Shown: positions 1 through 10,343 of the stretch, piece by piece | Numbering within the stretch: the first letter of the stretch is position 1 | Layout: every line of letters starts with the position of its first letter | Source: Myotis daubentonii | Taxonomy: Eukaryota > Chordata > Mammalia > Chiroptera > Vespertilionidae | Length of the DNA stretch: 64,000 nucleotides | Direction of reading: 5' to 3' | Assembly: GCF_963259705.1 (NCBI RefSeq) | Contig: NC_081844.1 | Coordinates: 104,434,671 to 104,498,670, forward strand | Translations under genes and position numbers: made by a program | The notes under the pieces: generated by a model | Database searches by the model: none | What the model was told of the DNA's origin: nothing | Seen by the model: the letters and a program-made list of their open reading frames with translations, nothing else

Positions 1-254
1 GTCTCACAGAAGTACAAATAATTGTTACGGACTTTGGATATCATTCATAAGCAGTCAAAATAAGTAACTAAATTTACTGGTGTAAATGTTTCCAAGTTAT
101 TAGATTATTAGACTAGAAATAGCTAATTAGTTTAATTTCCAAAATGAGTTCAAAGAAATATAGTACAAAATATGAATTATACAAAAAATATAGTTATCAG
201 AATCTTCCTCTCCCTCACTCAGTTTTATGGAGGGATGATAATTTTTTTTTCCAG

Positions 255-395
255 TTACAAATCGCCACATTGTTACAAATGAAAGGGTCTCAAACTGAAT
301 TTGAGCAGCAGGAACGGTTGTTTGCCATGTTGGAGCAGAAGAATGGTGAAATTAAACATCTCTTAAGTGAAATTAGAAATCTGGAGAAATTTAAG
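255..395 (+). CDS. SPDL1: SPDL1 coding exon (first in window), coiled coil
   Basis: A T-rich tract and CAG precede position 255; AAG followed by GTACGT closes the exon. It encodes 47 residues in phase 0 (LQIATLLQMKGSQTEF... to NLEKFK), strongly heptad-patterned and Glu/Gln/Lys-rich. The open frame extends upstream to 144, but that part follows intronic sequence and lies before the acceptor, so it is not coding. Confidence 0.92.
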
Positions 396-3300
396 GTACG
401 TGTAACACCTTTTAAAACTGCAGCTAGGGGGGTGGGGCGTGAAAAAAAATGCGGCTAAATTTTGGGTTGAATATCTTAATACTTCTTTTTTACTTGAATA
501 GGTTTCTTTGTTATATAATTAATATATAGTTTCAGTTGAGATTGACCAATATTTAATTTTTTCCTTCTAGTTTCTTTTTGCTTTTCACTGGTTTTGACTG
601 TTTCTTCTTTTAGTAGAGTCGGAGTAAACTAACCTTCCTCATACTTGTTATTATGTGAGTTTTAACTTAAAGTACCCATATCTTTAGAGTGTAATTCAAT
701 GAGTTTTAACATGTCTCTTTTATTTATCAGCGTTAGATGTACAAGTAGTCTTGAGCTTCAGAGAAATGGAATCGTTCATTATATCTCTCTTGTGCAACTC
801 AACATAGTGAGATTTGTTCAAGTTACATGTTATCAGTAATTATTTTTCATTGCTGTCCAGCTCCATTTTTTAAAATGTTTTTATTGATTTTCAAGAAAGA
901 AAGGGAGAGGAATAGAGAGATAGAAACAGCAACAGGCTGACTCCTGTATGCCCCCTACTTGGAGATTGAGCCCACAACCTGGGAATGTGCCCTACCCAGG
1001 AATCAAACCAGTGACCTCTTGGTGCCTGGGTACATGCTCAACCACTGAGCCACACTGTCTGGGCCAGCTCAGTATTTTCTTGGCTACTCTTTTTTTTTTT
1101 TTTTTTAATGATAAAACTGTTTTTTTGGTGTGTGTTTTTTATATATACATTTTATTGATTTTTTGCAGAGAGGAAGGGAGAGAGAGAGAGAGTTAGAAAC
1201 ATCGTTGAGAGAGAAACATTGATCAGCTGCCTCCTGCACACCTCCCACTGGGGATGTGCCCACAACCCAGGTACATGCCCTTGACCGGAATCGAACCTGG
1301 GACCCTTCAGTCCGTAAGCCAACGCTCTATCCACTGAGCCAAACCCGTCTCGGCTTTCTTGGCTACTCTTGCATCGTTTTCCTCTATGAACATCATATGT
1401 AACTTCAAAAAAACTTTGTTGGTATTTGTTATTTGCCAGAAGCCGGTCCATCCTTGCTGCTTGACACAGTCGCTGCAGGAAAGAAACATCTGCACAACAT
1501 ATGTTTCAAGGGACCTGGCGTATATAGCATACTGTTCTTAATATGTTTGCTCCCCTTAGTGCTATGTGTTTTAACCAAGGTCACCTCTTTGAGAAAGGTT
1601 GTTTCCCCAGGTAGGGATTTTTCCCTGAAGTTAGGGAGGGGATAAAACCCCTTAACTAAGTGCCAGGCGGGTAGTTAATCACTTTAACTACGAACAATCA
1701 TACTTAAGCTACATAATCTTTACTCCCTGGAATGGAGATAAGAAACGCCCTAACCTTTGTAATAGAGATTGATAGGATTGGAATCAACTGGTATAAATAC
1801 AGATGTAACAAGACAACAGGACACAGAACCTAGAGACAGAACCTAGCAAGAGAACATGGCAAAAGATCCTGGACAGAACCTGGCTACAGAAATTGGCTGG
1901 AGATCCTATACAGAACTTGGCTGGAGATCCTGGCTAGGCTGCTGATCAACTGAACCCTGCCTCTGTGTCATTCCTTCTTTGCCAACTCTGTCCACACCTT
2001 TGGGGACCCCTGGACCTGCTAGGGTTGGACCCCCAGCAGTTATTAGAATTACATTAAATATAAATTAACTGTGAGAGTATAAATGTCTTCTCACTAACTG
2101 AATAACTAATTAAAGTTTATAAGTGACAGATTTTAAAAATGTTAACCTCTTGAGCATTTTAAATTGTAGCCAGTAGTGTATTATGAAATTTTAAATGTAT
2201 GTAACCTTTTTTTTTCTCTTATAAGAACTGTTGACTACAATTTTGGTTAAATTTGTAGTATATCAATTGTCAGGTTTATGTGGGCCACCAGCAGGCTTAG
2301 CACTATACTTTGAAAATTATGGCTTGAACCAGGAGGTTTTAGCCTGCAATTTTTAAAATTGTTCACAAGTTTTTAAGCAGTATATTATATATTTTTACCC
2401 TAGAGAAATCTTGCAGGGTTTCCATCAGAATCTCAGAAGAGTGGGCACCAAAAATAACTGTAAGGATCTCCACTCTTTCAAATTTTTCTAATTTATGGCT
2501 TTGTCATAAAATCCAGAATTAAACTCAGAAGTATTTATTTCTTCCATTTTAAAAGGAGAGGGAAATCAGAGGATGCAGGTATGGTTAGGAGCCTTGGCTT
2601 TGGAGACAGATCTGGGTTCAGATTCTTCTTAGTTTACTTGCCTGTGGCATCTTAAACCAGTTCTCTTATGTGTATGAGAGGGATGTTCATTCTTGCATCT
2701 AGTTCAGAAGGTAAGTGAGTTGAGTGGATAGTACTTGTTAGCACAGTGCCTGCTATGGGATAAGCATTCAATAAATGGTAGCTGATATTATTATTAATAA
2801 ACATTTTGCTAACCTAATTTGTTATTTATTTTAATTAATAAGAATTGTTGCTTTATTTAGAGTTTATATGAAAGTATGGAATCTAAGCCTTCAGATAACT
2901 CTGGTACTCTGAAAGATACTACCTATTACACGGATTTACTTCAGATAAAGCTTGACAACTCAAAGTAAGTGTTGGTTGGATTGAAAGATGGAGACTCTTG
3001 TTTATAATAAGTAGTATTAGTGATTACATATTTTTGTTTTAATATTGCCAAAAAAAAAAATCCAAAAAGGGAAGGTAACAAAAATATCTCTGGGCATTAA
3101 GCAAGATTTAGTCAAGATTTAATTAGTGCTGATTATTGAAGAAAAAATACTTTTAATGAATAATTAAATATTTTTATTTCTTTGTGTTTAGCTTTTTAGA
3201 TTGGTAAGTGAAAATAACTTTAATGTAGAAAATGTTCTTATAATCTAAATTTTTCAAGAATGAATATCATATAATTTTAAAGGAATTTATTCACACATGA

Positions 3301-6300
3301 ATAAACGTGAAAAGAACATTTCCCCACTTTGTTCATTTTCTTTAGAGAAAGCATGAGGTTTTTATTTTATTTAAAAGTGCCATTGTTAAAGCTTAAAATA
3401 CATTTTTTGACTAAGTTCTAATATATAATAAAAGATTTGCACTAACAACTACACTTGTTTATATTATGTTATTTTAATATTCCTTGGTTCCCCTTTTTTA
3501 TTGATATAGCAAAGAAAATGAAAGCACTAAAGGGGAATTGTCCATACAACGAATGAATGCATTATTTGAGAGCCAGCGGGCTCTGGATATTGAGCGAAAA
3601 CTTTTTGCCAATGAAAGATGCCTCCAGTTTTCCCAAAGTGAAAATATGAAACTGAGAGCTAAAATAGATGAGTTAAAACTAAAGTATGAACCTGAAGGTA
3701 TGTATAGCTTATAAATTTTGTCTTTTAATCATGAGAAGCTCTACAGTTCATTTTTATACAAATCCCATTACAGACGAATTGTATTTATAGTAAAACCTGT
3801 ACTGCTACAAAATGTGTAGGAAAATTCAAAGAGAACTGGGTACTAAGTGTGCATGACTATAATAGCTATTTTTGGGTATCTGTATAGGAGAACCTTGACA
3901 TTTGTGACTTTTTCAGTTAAGATTACAGCATCTCATGTAATGCCAAAGAGTTCCATTTTGTTGAGGCAACTGATGTTTGGGAGCTATGTTAGTTAATGCT
4001 GTTTATAGAAAACCTAAAACGATGGAGACTTAAATAAGATAGGTAGTTATTCCTTCCCCTCATAAAAGTCTGGAGGAGGCATTCCAGTACTGGCCAAAGT
4101 CTGGATCTAGACTTCATTTGCATTGTTTGTCAGTATACATCTTGAGCACAATTTAGTCATGGCCTCATCTGCCTACAAGTAAAGCTGAGAAATGCAGTCT
4201 TTTTCTCAGGGTCCATGTTCCCAACAAAATCTTGGGGAGTCTGTTATTAAGGAAGAATAGTAGAACCAAATATTAGAATGCAGCTAGTGAGTATAATCAC
4301 TCAGATAGAAAATACCCATTTTATACACTTAAAGAGAGTGATTTTACTGTACCTAAATCCTATATAATAAAATCCTAATATGCTAAGGGTCTGGTTGACT
4401 GGTTGGTTGTTCAGCCAATCAAAGTGTAATATGCTAAGGCCTCTCAACTGCTTGGTATAACATGCACTGACCACCAGGGGGCAGATGCTCCAACTGGTAG
4501 GTTAGCTTGCTGCTGGGGTCCGGCCAATTGGGACTGAGCGAGATGGGCTGGGCACGCCCTGGAGCCCTCCTGCGGTCCCTCCCCAGCTGGCTAACCTCCT
4601 GTGTCCCTCCCCGGCCCCAATCGTGTACTGACGGGGTCCCTCGGCCTGGCCTGTGCCCTCTCTCAATCTGGGACCCCTCGGGGGATGTCGGAGAGCCGGT
4701 TTCGGCCCGATCCTGCAGGCCAGGCCGAGGGACCCCACTGGTGCACGAATTTGTGCACTGGGCCTCTAGTCCTATATAATAAAAGGTTAATATGCAAATA
4801 GACTGAACAGTGGAACAACCCCAACAACCGGTCGCTATGACGTGCGCTGACCACCAGGGGGCATGTGCGGAACATGGCGGGCGTAGGCCATTGGGGGATA
4901 GTAGAGGAGGTGAGTGGGGGCGCCAGACCAAGGCAGGGTGCTGGTCTCTGTCATCCAGGTTACTGAAAATTATTTGCTCCCGCGTGCCACAGTCCCGCCT
5001 GGTGCTCACACCTGCTGCCGGTGCTGACCCCACTCCCACCTGCTGCCGGCACTGGAGCCGCCGTTTGCATCCACTGCCCATGCCTGGCGCTGGTCCCGAT
5101 CACTCAGTGCCATTAGTGGGTGTTGGTGGCGGCTGCTGGCCCTGATCGCCCTTGAGGGCTTCTCCACCTGCCCCTGCTCCTGAGGGGTAATTGGAGCTGC
5201 AGCTGCTGCTCAGACCCCTGACGGCGCCAGCCCCACTCGCAGCTGCTGGTGCTGGCCCCAATTGCTCTGCGCTGTCAGTGGGTGTGAGCAGTGGCGGCGG
5301 GAGTGGGGCTGGGCAGGGGCATGGAGGATGGGCCAAGACCTGCCCCTGTGCCTACCGCAGCCTTGCAGCCCACAGTTCCTTTCAGGGTGCATGAATTCGT
5401 CACTGGGCTGCTAGTTAAGATATAAAAAGCCCAAAGTAAATAAGTCTAAGAATGTGATGGTGCTTATACAAAAAAAAGTGTTATTACTTGTTTTAGGTTA
5501 TAGATTTTTCAGCAGTTTTTGTGCCTACACTGTTCATATGCCTAACATTCTATTTTCATTACTGTTTCAATGACTGGAGTTATTCTCAACAATAATGGGA
5601 AAGCTGTCAGCAGTAGTAAGGTGTTTTTAGTTAAAAAGGCTTCTCTTTCCCTAATTCTCATAGGCTCTCCTGATTAAGAATTAATCCATTTTCAATTTCA
5701 AAGGTTGCTGAATTGAATGAACATAGCAAAGAGACTTGAGGCAGTATAGTGAACCTAGATGATGTGGATTTTAAAGGAGCAGTGAAAGAGAAAGGGAAAA
5801 TAATCCTATATAATAAAAAGCTAATATGCAAGTGGTCGTCACGCCCTCATGCCCTCGCGCCCTCGTGCCGGAACTGCTCAGCCACTCAACACTGGGGAGA
5901 GAGGAATGGGAACCAGCCAGGCACAAATGAGCTCGCAAGAGAGGAATGGGGACTAGCCAGAGTGCGGCCCGGGAGAGGGACAAGCCACACACCCCATGGT
6001 CCCAGGCACCTGTGACTGCAGCCCAGTTAAAGCCACCCGCCCACAGTTCCCTTCAGCTGTAGCTGACCCAGGTGAAGCCAGCTCAGGTCCTGGGTGCCTG
6101 TGGCCGGCCAGAGGGAGGGATGCTCGGGTCCTGGATGCCAGTGACCAGCCGGAGGAGGGAATCCTGAGTCCCAGGTGTAGGACAAGGCAGAGGCATTTAG
6201 GTGTGATCAGGCTGATCGGGGAGCAGTTAGGGGTGATCAGGCAGGCAAGCGGTTAGGAGTCAGTGGTTCCAGATTGCGAGAGTCAGTTGTACATCCGCCA

Positions 6301-9300
6301 AGGGGCCTTGGATTGGAGAGGTTGCAGGCCGGGCTGAGGGACGCCCCCCTGCCCCCACCACCCTGCATGAATTTTGTGCACCGGGCCTCTAGTGATTCTA
6401 TAATGTCCATATAGAGCAGGAACACCACCCACACTAGTCCATGGTTTCTCCAACTTCACTAAAATTTTTATTTTGAAAATTTAAGACATGTTGGTATGAG
6501 GACAGGGAAGATGTATTAGAGCATTTAATTCAGTGACTGGATGTGGAGCTGCATAGGGAATGGAGTGGTGTTAATGTTAAGCAGTGGAGCTAGAAGGCCA
6601 CTGTAGTCTATAGTGAGATCTAATATGGTTTGAACTAGGGAGGTATCCATTGTAGAAGAACTCAGGTTTTGAATATATTTTGTAGGGGAGGCTAATAGGC
6701 ACAAGTTACCATTTTCAGAGAATCTGACCTGGTTTTGTGTTTTGTTTTCACTTCATCCTTACAAAACGCAATATTGAATCAAGTGGGTACTTTTATTTCC
6801 CATTTTAAAGATAAAGAAAATCTCAGAGAGGTTAAATACTTCCCCAAGGTCATCCAGCTGCAGAGTGCTTGTGTACTAGGATTTCGACCTGGATTCCTTG
6901 ACTCTTAGCCATGGGATCCTTCCTCATCTTCACACTGTGATCTTATGAAACCCCAAACAACTTTTATCACAACACCAGAAAAGAACATTGAAGTGCTCAT
7001 TCCTAGAGGCAGATATATTGAGTTCCCGAAGAAAGTGACAGGCAGGCAGATGACCTTTAAAAGACAAAATTAATGGAGTCCATGACAAAGAAAGATAAAA
7101 GAAACAAAATATTTACTAAGGCAATGAGTGGGTTTTAAAAGAATGGGGGAAGGAAAACTATATAACTAGTTCTACCTCTTAATGTGGATTGTGTCCTTGA
7201 TTTATTAACTGGATATATTTTTAATGATTTTATTCTCAGAGAAAATTGAAGTGCCTGTACTCAAAAAGAGGCGTGAGGTACTGCCTGTGGATCTAACCAC
7301 CCCTAACAACGTATGTTCTAACGGTGCTGTTGGGGAAGATGTTTCTAGATCACCATCTCAGAAAGAGGAGGCACAGTCCTGTACTAACAACTTAAAAGAT
7401 AACAACTTACAGTTAAAAGATACAGTTGCTGTAAATGTACCAGGAATTACTCTCTCTCCTCACAAAAACCTGACTGTGAATATTCAGCCAACGGAGGAAA
7501 AGAAATGTGTGAAACTTGTAGAAGTTCCAGCCATGAGTGAAAGAAGTGGAAACTCCCCTGACTCTCGCAGGTCAGTGTCCTCTCTTATTCAAGGTAACCA
7601 GCACTTTCTCCATCTCTTCTCTATAACTGCATGAACTGTGCTGTTTCTTCATCTCTTTTCTTAGTGTTACATGCAGTATAATTTCTTCTCTCTACTTTCA
7701 ACATTTTTAAAACTTTAAGAAAGACTAATGATTGCTAGGGGAAAGGACTTCTGAATAAGGAAATTATGTTTTTAAGTTACACTTTTCTGTTTCATGAAAC
7801 AATTATCACAGTTTAATACCTCTGAACATTTTGTTGGTTTGGATAAGTGTACAGTTATTGTTTTCCTGGTTCAATAGGAACCAGGCCAGCCAGGTGTTGC
7901 TCAGGGGTTGAGCATTAACTTACAAACCAGGAGGTCTTGGTTCAATTCCCGGTCACAGCACATGCCTGAGTTGCTGGCTCCATCCCCAGTAGCAGGCATG
8001 CAGGAGGCTGCTGATCAATGATTCTCTCTCAACATTGATGTTTCTATCTCTCTCTCCCTCTCCCTTCCTCTCTGAAATCAATGAAAATCCTATATCAAAA
8101 AAATCAAAGGCTAATATGCAAATTGTCCCCTGGGGAGTTTGACCAACCAGGAGTTCAACTGCTCACTATGACATGCGCCGACCACCAGGGAGTGGCAGCC
8201 AGCAGCCGGAGAAAGGAAGGCCTTGATCGTCCCTGATCGCCAGCCAGGCCTAGGGACCCTACCTGTGCATGAATTTTGTGCACTGGGCCTCTAGTATATT
8301 AAAAGAAAAGAAAAAAAAGAGTGGTGATTAAAGAAAAATAACTTACCTCCTAAAATGTCTTTCTAATGGTCTAAGAAATTTCAGCCTTTTGGAAAACTTC
8401 AATAAAATTTTTAATTGATTTTTAAAATGATTTATCCTAAGCCTTTAAGTATGGGCTTTGATACCTGTTTTGACATTTTTAAATATCAAAGGTAAGTTCA
8501 TTTAAAAAATATATATATCTTTTTATTGATTTCAGAGAGGAAGGAAGAGAGAGATAGAAACGTCAATGATGAGAGACAATCATTGATCAGCTGCCTCCTA
8601 CATGCCCTGTACTGGGGATCAAGCCTGCAACTTGGGCATGTACCCTTGACTAGAATCAAACCTGGGTCTCTTCAGTCCATAGGCCTACACTCTATCCATT
8701 GAGCCAAACCGGCCAGGGCAAAAGTAAGTTCATTTTTGTTTTATATCAAAACTTCAAAGCTTCTATTCAAATATTTCTGAATATTTGAATTTTTACTAAA
8801 ATAGAAAATGTCTAGACATGTGTAACTTTAGAAACTCATGTTTTAAGAGCCTTAGCCTTAAAAAAAAATTAAAGTAATAGAGGTCAAAAGGTAAGAACGT
8901 AAGTGAAAGAGAAATACCTCGTCATTGTTTATTTTTTCTTAAATTATTATTCTGCTAGTTGAAACTCAATTTGATTTCTTTTATGAGACAAATACACATC
9001 TACTTATGCAGCACAGGATCTCACATTATTTTTACTTATGCATTTTGCTTTTTATATATTATGTTAACATTAAATGAGTGCTACAGCATTGTAAACCTTT
9101 TCACTAGGTGTGCTTATTATGATAGGCACCCTCATTATATTTTAGTTCTTTAATTTAGGCTTTGCCATGACTTTTTATCCGCCTTAAAGATATTTCTTTA
9201 GACATTTAAAAAGGCAGTCTATTGACATAAAAAGATTCTTTTAGAGAGTCAGTGACTTAGTTTTCTTAATGGTATTAGAGTCAACTATAATGTTTTTCCT

Positions 9301-9565
9301 TATATAAATAAAAAAAATCACCATATCTTATTAGAGGCCCATTATACTAGAGAATTCTCCCTTCTTTCTTTTTCTTAACCACACTTGAATTCAGAGTGGG
9401 TGCTTTAATGCCTGTAGGTTAGCTGCTGAATCAAAGCTTCAAACAGAAGTTAAAGAAGAAAAAGAAACTGCAAGAAAATTGGAAAAGAAAACTTGTAAGA
9501 AATCACACCCTGTTCTATACGTGTCCTCTAAATCAACTCCAGAAACTCAGTGCGCTCAGCAGTGA
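255..9565 (+). CDS. SPDL1: SPDL1 (Spindly), 3' half, five coding exons, partial at 5' end
   Basis: Joined exons 255-395, 2861-2964, 3510-3697, 7240-7570 and 9418-9565 keep one frame and give 303 residues plus a stop. This is the C-terminal half of Spindly (CCDC99; about 605 residues in human), recognised from remembered human protein: a heptad-like stretch with EFEQQERLFAMLEQKNGEIK, a block with ALDIERKLFANERCLQ, a PVLKKRREVLPVD stretch, and an ending with ILYVSSKSTPETQC-type sequence. Spindly is the kinetochore adaptor that links the RZZ complex to dynein-dynactin and helps silence the spindle checkpoint; it is anchored through a farnesylated C-terminal cysteine. The first half of this part is Glu/Lys-rich coiled coil, the second half (exon 7240-7570) is low-complexity and Ser/Thr-rich, probably disordered. 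Upstream exons with the start codon and the Spindly box lie left of the window. All introns are GT-AG. Identification is confident; exon limits come from splice sites plus frame. Confidence 0.93.
870..1065 (-). mobile_element. Ves SINE (tRNA-derived), minus strand
   Basis: The reverse-complement Ves layout is present: a TTTTATTGATTTTCA tail side, the purine-rich AGAGAGATAGAAAC block, the CTCCTGTATGCCC block, and the tRNA-related head with CAACCACTGAGCCACA. CCAGCTC occurs on both sides as a short target duplication. Confidence 0.85.
1092..1354 (-). mobile_element. Ves SINE, minus strand, with 16-bp target duplication
   Basis: Same SINE family, ending in the head sequence GAGCCAAACCCGTCTCGGC. 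The direct repeat TTTCTTGGCTACTCTT flanks it at 1076-1091 and 1355-1370. The long T tract at 1092 is the complement of its A tail. It sits right next to the preceding SINE. Confidence 0.9.
1434..2038 (+). mobile_element. Solo LTR of an ERV class II-like family, copy 1
   Basis: It starts TGCC(A/G)G(A/G)AGCCGG and ends CCCAGCA, a TG...CA LTR with short inverted ends. It is flanked by a perfect 6-bp duplication GTTATT at 1428-1433 and 2039-2044; six bases is typical of class II (betaretrovirus-like) integration. A TATA box (TATAAATA) lies at 1792-1799. Related copies are at 13627, 47993 and 59284. No internal retroviral sequence adjoins it, so it is a solo LTR left by recombination. It has no coding capacity. 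Confidence 0.9.
2585..2790 (+). repeat. MIR SINE fragment
   Basis: Degraded MIR pattern: GGCTTTGGAGACAGATCTGGGTT, then a core with CTTGCCTGTGGCATCTTAAACC, then AGTGCCTGCTATGGGATAAG and CAATAAATGGTAGC. Old mammalian repeat; limits approximate. Confidence 0.6.
2861..2964 (+). CDS. SPDL1: SPDL1 coding exon 2 of window
   Basis: Acceptor CTTTATTTAG ends at 2860; donor GTAAGT starts at 2965. The 104 bp encode SLYESMESKPSDNSG... to LLQIKLDNS and end with two bases of an Asn codon that the next exon completes. The frame joins the preceding exon at phase 0. Confidence 0.92.
3510..3697 (+). CDS. SPDL1: SPDL1 coding exon 3 of window, coiled coil
   Basis: Acceptor TTGATATAG ends at 3509; donor GTATGT starts at 3698. 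The 188 bp complete the split Asn codon, encode KENESTKGELSIQRMNALFE and on to IDELKLKYEPE, and leave one G for the next exon. Residues follow a clear coiled-coil pattern and match remembered human Spindly closely. Confidence 0.93.
4358..4769 (+). mobile_element. HeliBat-type non-autonomous Helitron (tandem member 1)
   Basis: It begins TCCTATATAATAAAA after an A at 4357 and ends with the hairpin GTGCACGAATTTGTGCAC followed by GGGCCTCTAG. These are the 5' and 3' hallmarks of vespertilionid Helitrons. Its 3' end directly abuts the 5' end of the next Helitron. It carries the CTCF-core-like CCACCAGGGGGC at 4471-4482. No helicase or Rep coding sequence is present. Confidence 0.92.
4770..5414 (+). 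mobile_element. HeliBat-type Helitron (tandem member 2)
   Basis: It starts TCCTATATAATAAAA at 4770, with no spacer after the previous CTAG, and ends GGGCTGCTAG before a host T at 5415. POU octamer ATGCAAAT lies at 4792-4799 and CTCF-core-like CCACCAGGGGGC at 4851-4862. The interior is a GC-rich, imperfectly repeated CTGCTGCCGG/GCTGGTGC-type sequence without a credible gene. Confidence 0.92.
5804..6392 (+). mobile_element. HeliBat-type Helitron
   Basis: Starts TCCTATATAATAAAA after A at 5803 and ends with a GCATGAATTTTGTGC hairpin and GGGCCTCTAG before T at 6393, giving the A|T insertion site expected of Helitrons. The octamer is mutated here (ATGCAAGT). Non-coding. Confidence 0.92.
6710..6905 (-). 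repeat. MIR fragment, minus strand
   Basis: Contains the complement of the MIR core: CATTTTAAAGATAAAGAAAA, then AGAGAGGTTAAATACTTCCC and AAGGTCATCCAGCTG. Boundaries approximate. Confidence 0.6.
7240..7570 (+). CDS. SPDL1: SPDL1 coding exon 4 of window, low-complexity C-terminal region
   Basis: Acceptor TATTCTCAG ends at 7239; the donor is CAG|GTCAGT at 7570/7571. The 331 bp complete the split Glu codon and encode EKIEVPVLKKRREVLPVDLT and on to RSGNSPDSR, ending with AG of a split Arg codon. The peptide is rich in Ser, Thr, Asn and Lys and diverges more from remembered human protein than the coiled-coil exons do, as expected for a disordered region. Reading through the donor would add a short spurious tail. 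Confidence 0.92.
7884..8087 (+). mobile_element. Ves SINE, plus strand, tail hit by a Helitron
   Basis: tRNA-related head GGCCAGCCAGGTGTTGCTCA, B-box-like GGTTCAATTCCCGGTCA, then GCAGGAGGCTGCTGATCAAT, the CTCTCTCCCTCTCCC tract and the GAAATCAATGAAAA tail. The Helitron at 8088 begins inside the A-rich tail, so it is younger than the SINE. Confidence 0.88.
8088..8294 (+). mobile_element. Short HeliBat-type Helitron
   Basis: Starts TCCTATATCAAAAAAATC after A at 8087 and ends with a GCATGAATTTTGTGCAC hairpin and GGGCCTCTAG before T at 8295. Octamer ATGCAAAT lies at 8116-8123. A degraded CTCF-core-like CCACCAGGGAGTGG lies near 8182. About 207 bp, non-autonomous. Confidence 0.9.
8504..8719 (-). 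mobile_element. Ves SINE, minus strand
   Basis: Complement of the Ves layout (TTTTTATTGATTTCAGAGAG ... GAGCCAAACCGGCCAGGGC). AAGTTCATTT-containing direct repeats flank it (GGTAAGTTCATTT before, AAGTAAGTTCATTT after). Confidence 0.88.
9418..9565 (+). CDS. SPDL1: SPDL1 terminal coding exon with CAQQ prenylation box
   Basis: Acceptor CCTGTAG ends at 9417. The exon completes the split Arg codon and encodes LAAESKLQTEVKEEKETARK and on to VSSKSTPETQCAQQ, with a TGA stop at 9563-9565. The last four residues are a CaaX-type box with Cys four from the end and Gln last. Human Spindly, as I recall it, ends CPQQ and is farnesylated on that Cys, which is needed for kinetochore binding. The Cys and terminal Gln are kept here. 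Confidence 0.94.
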
Positions 9566-9998
9566 AGACTGGTCTTTAAGAAGAGTAAAGTAACACTTGC
9601 CCAAAAGGTTGCTGTGGAGGTTGTCTTCAAATTAAGATTGTCTTCCTCTGAAGCATACCACCTTGTTGGTTATTTCTTTCTACTCACTGTGCCAGGACCT
9701 GGCATGTTCATACTGTTTTGACCAAATGTTCTAAATTTGGTTGTGATTCCAACCAGGAGATTTCTTTAAGTGATGGTCCTTCGTGGAGCTCCTGTGTGAA
9801 TAAACTATTAAATGAAGGAAGGTGTTGTTATAAATCTATTTGTTGCATTGTATATGGATTTTTAAGTAATATTAACACATACTATCAGAGCCATATGTTA
9901 TATTGTAACTGGATTTTGTCAGTGTTTAAAATACCTATGTTCATCTTTGTATTTTTGACTCTAAATTTTCTAAATAAAAATTTTTTTCCCTTGAAATG
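9566..9998 (+). other. SPDL1: SPDL1 3' untranslated region
   Basis: AT-rich sequence from the stop to about 20 nt past the AATAAA at 9973-9978. An internal AATAAA at 9799-9804 could serve a shorter isoform. The exact cleavage site cannot be read from sequence alone. Confidence 0.7.
9973..9978 (+). promoter_or_regulatory. SPDL1: SPDL1 poly(A) signal AATAAA
   Basis: Canonical AATAAA about 410 nt after the stop, followed by a T-rich tract and, after 10010, GT-rich sequence, as expected for a cleavage site near 9995. Confidence 0.7.
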
Positions 9999-10059
9999 AT
10001 TATAGACTGGTCTATGACTTAATTTCATATATACTGTAGGTGGGTGTATTACTCTGTAT

Positions 10060-10343
10060 CAGTGGTTTTCAACCTTTTTCATCTCATGACACACATAGAC
10101 TAATTATTAAAATTCTGTGGCACACCAAAAAATATATTTTTTGCTGATCTTACAAAAAGAGGGGAGTATAATTTTGATTCATTCACATCAGATAGCTGTT
10201 GTTGTGTTGACTGTGGTCATTTTTTTATTTGACAATCTAAGGGAAAAGAGGTCAGTGCCCCTAAGTAGTCAGGTATTGCATGTTTTATAAAGTCTTGCAG
10301 CACACCAGAGTATCTGCTGTGGCACACCGATTGAAAATTGCTG
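10060..10343 (+). mobile_element. Non-autonomous hAT element
   Basis: Starts CAGTGGTTTTCAACCTTTTT and ends with imperfectly complementary GATTGAAAATTGCTG, the CAGTGGTT-type hAT ends. The interior repeats the word GGCACACC near both ends. The expected 8-bp duplication is poor (CTCTGTAT versus GTCTATAC), so the exact ends are uncertain or mutated. About 284 bp, no transposase. Confidence 0.7.

Larger units (their letters stand above)
396..2860 (+). other. SPDL1: SPDL1 intron with two SINEs and a solo LTR
   Basis: GT-AG intron (GTACGT ... TTTAG). It holds two minus-strand Ves SINEs (870-1065 and 1092-1354), one plus-strand solo LTR (1434-2038) and a MIR fragment near 2585-2790. The rest is AT-rich sequence with nothing recognisable. 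Confidence 0.85.
3698..7239 (+). other. SPDL1: SPDL1 intron containing three Helitrons
   Basis: GT-AG intron of 3.5 kb. It contains two head-to-tail Helitrons (4358-5414), a third at 5804-6392 and a minus-strand MIR near 6710-6905. The remaining 3698-4357, 5415-5803 and 6906-7239 hold nothing I recognise. GC-rich open frames inside the Helitrons are not genes. Confidence 0.8.
7571..9417 (+). other. SPDL1: SPDL1 last intron, with two SINEs and a small Helitron
   Basis: GT-AG intron (GTCAGT ... CCTGTAG). It holds a plus-strand Ves SINE (7884-8087) with a Helitron in its tail (8088-8294) and a minus-strand Ves SINE (8504-8719). The AT-rich remainder has no recognised element. Confidence 0.82.

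Noticed and set aside
4434..5145. Open frames up to 215 aa on both strands
   Set aside because: They fall inside two GC-rich Helitrons and cross their junction; no domain or splice structure.
7884..8087. tRNA gene candidates in the SINE heads
   Set aside because: A- and B-box-like words are present, but the cloverleaf is degraded and the sequence continues into a SINE body with an A-rich tail.
9333..9353. TAGAGGCCC ... CTAGAG word resembling a Helitron 3' end
   Set aside because: Too short, no hairpin and no matching 5' end; probably chance next to the last SPDL1 exon.
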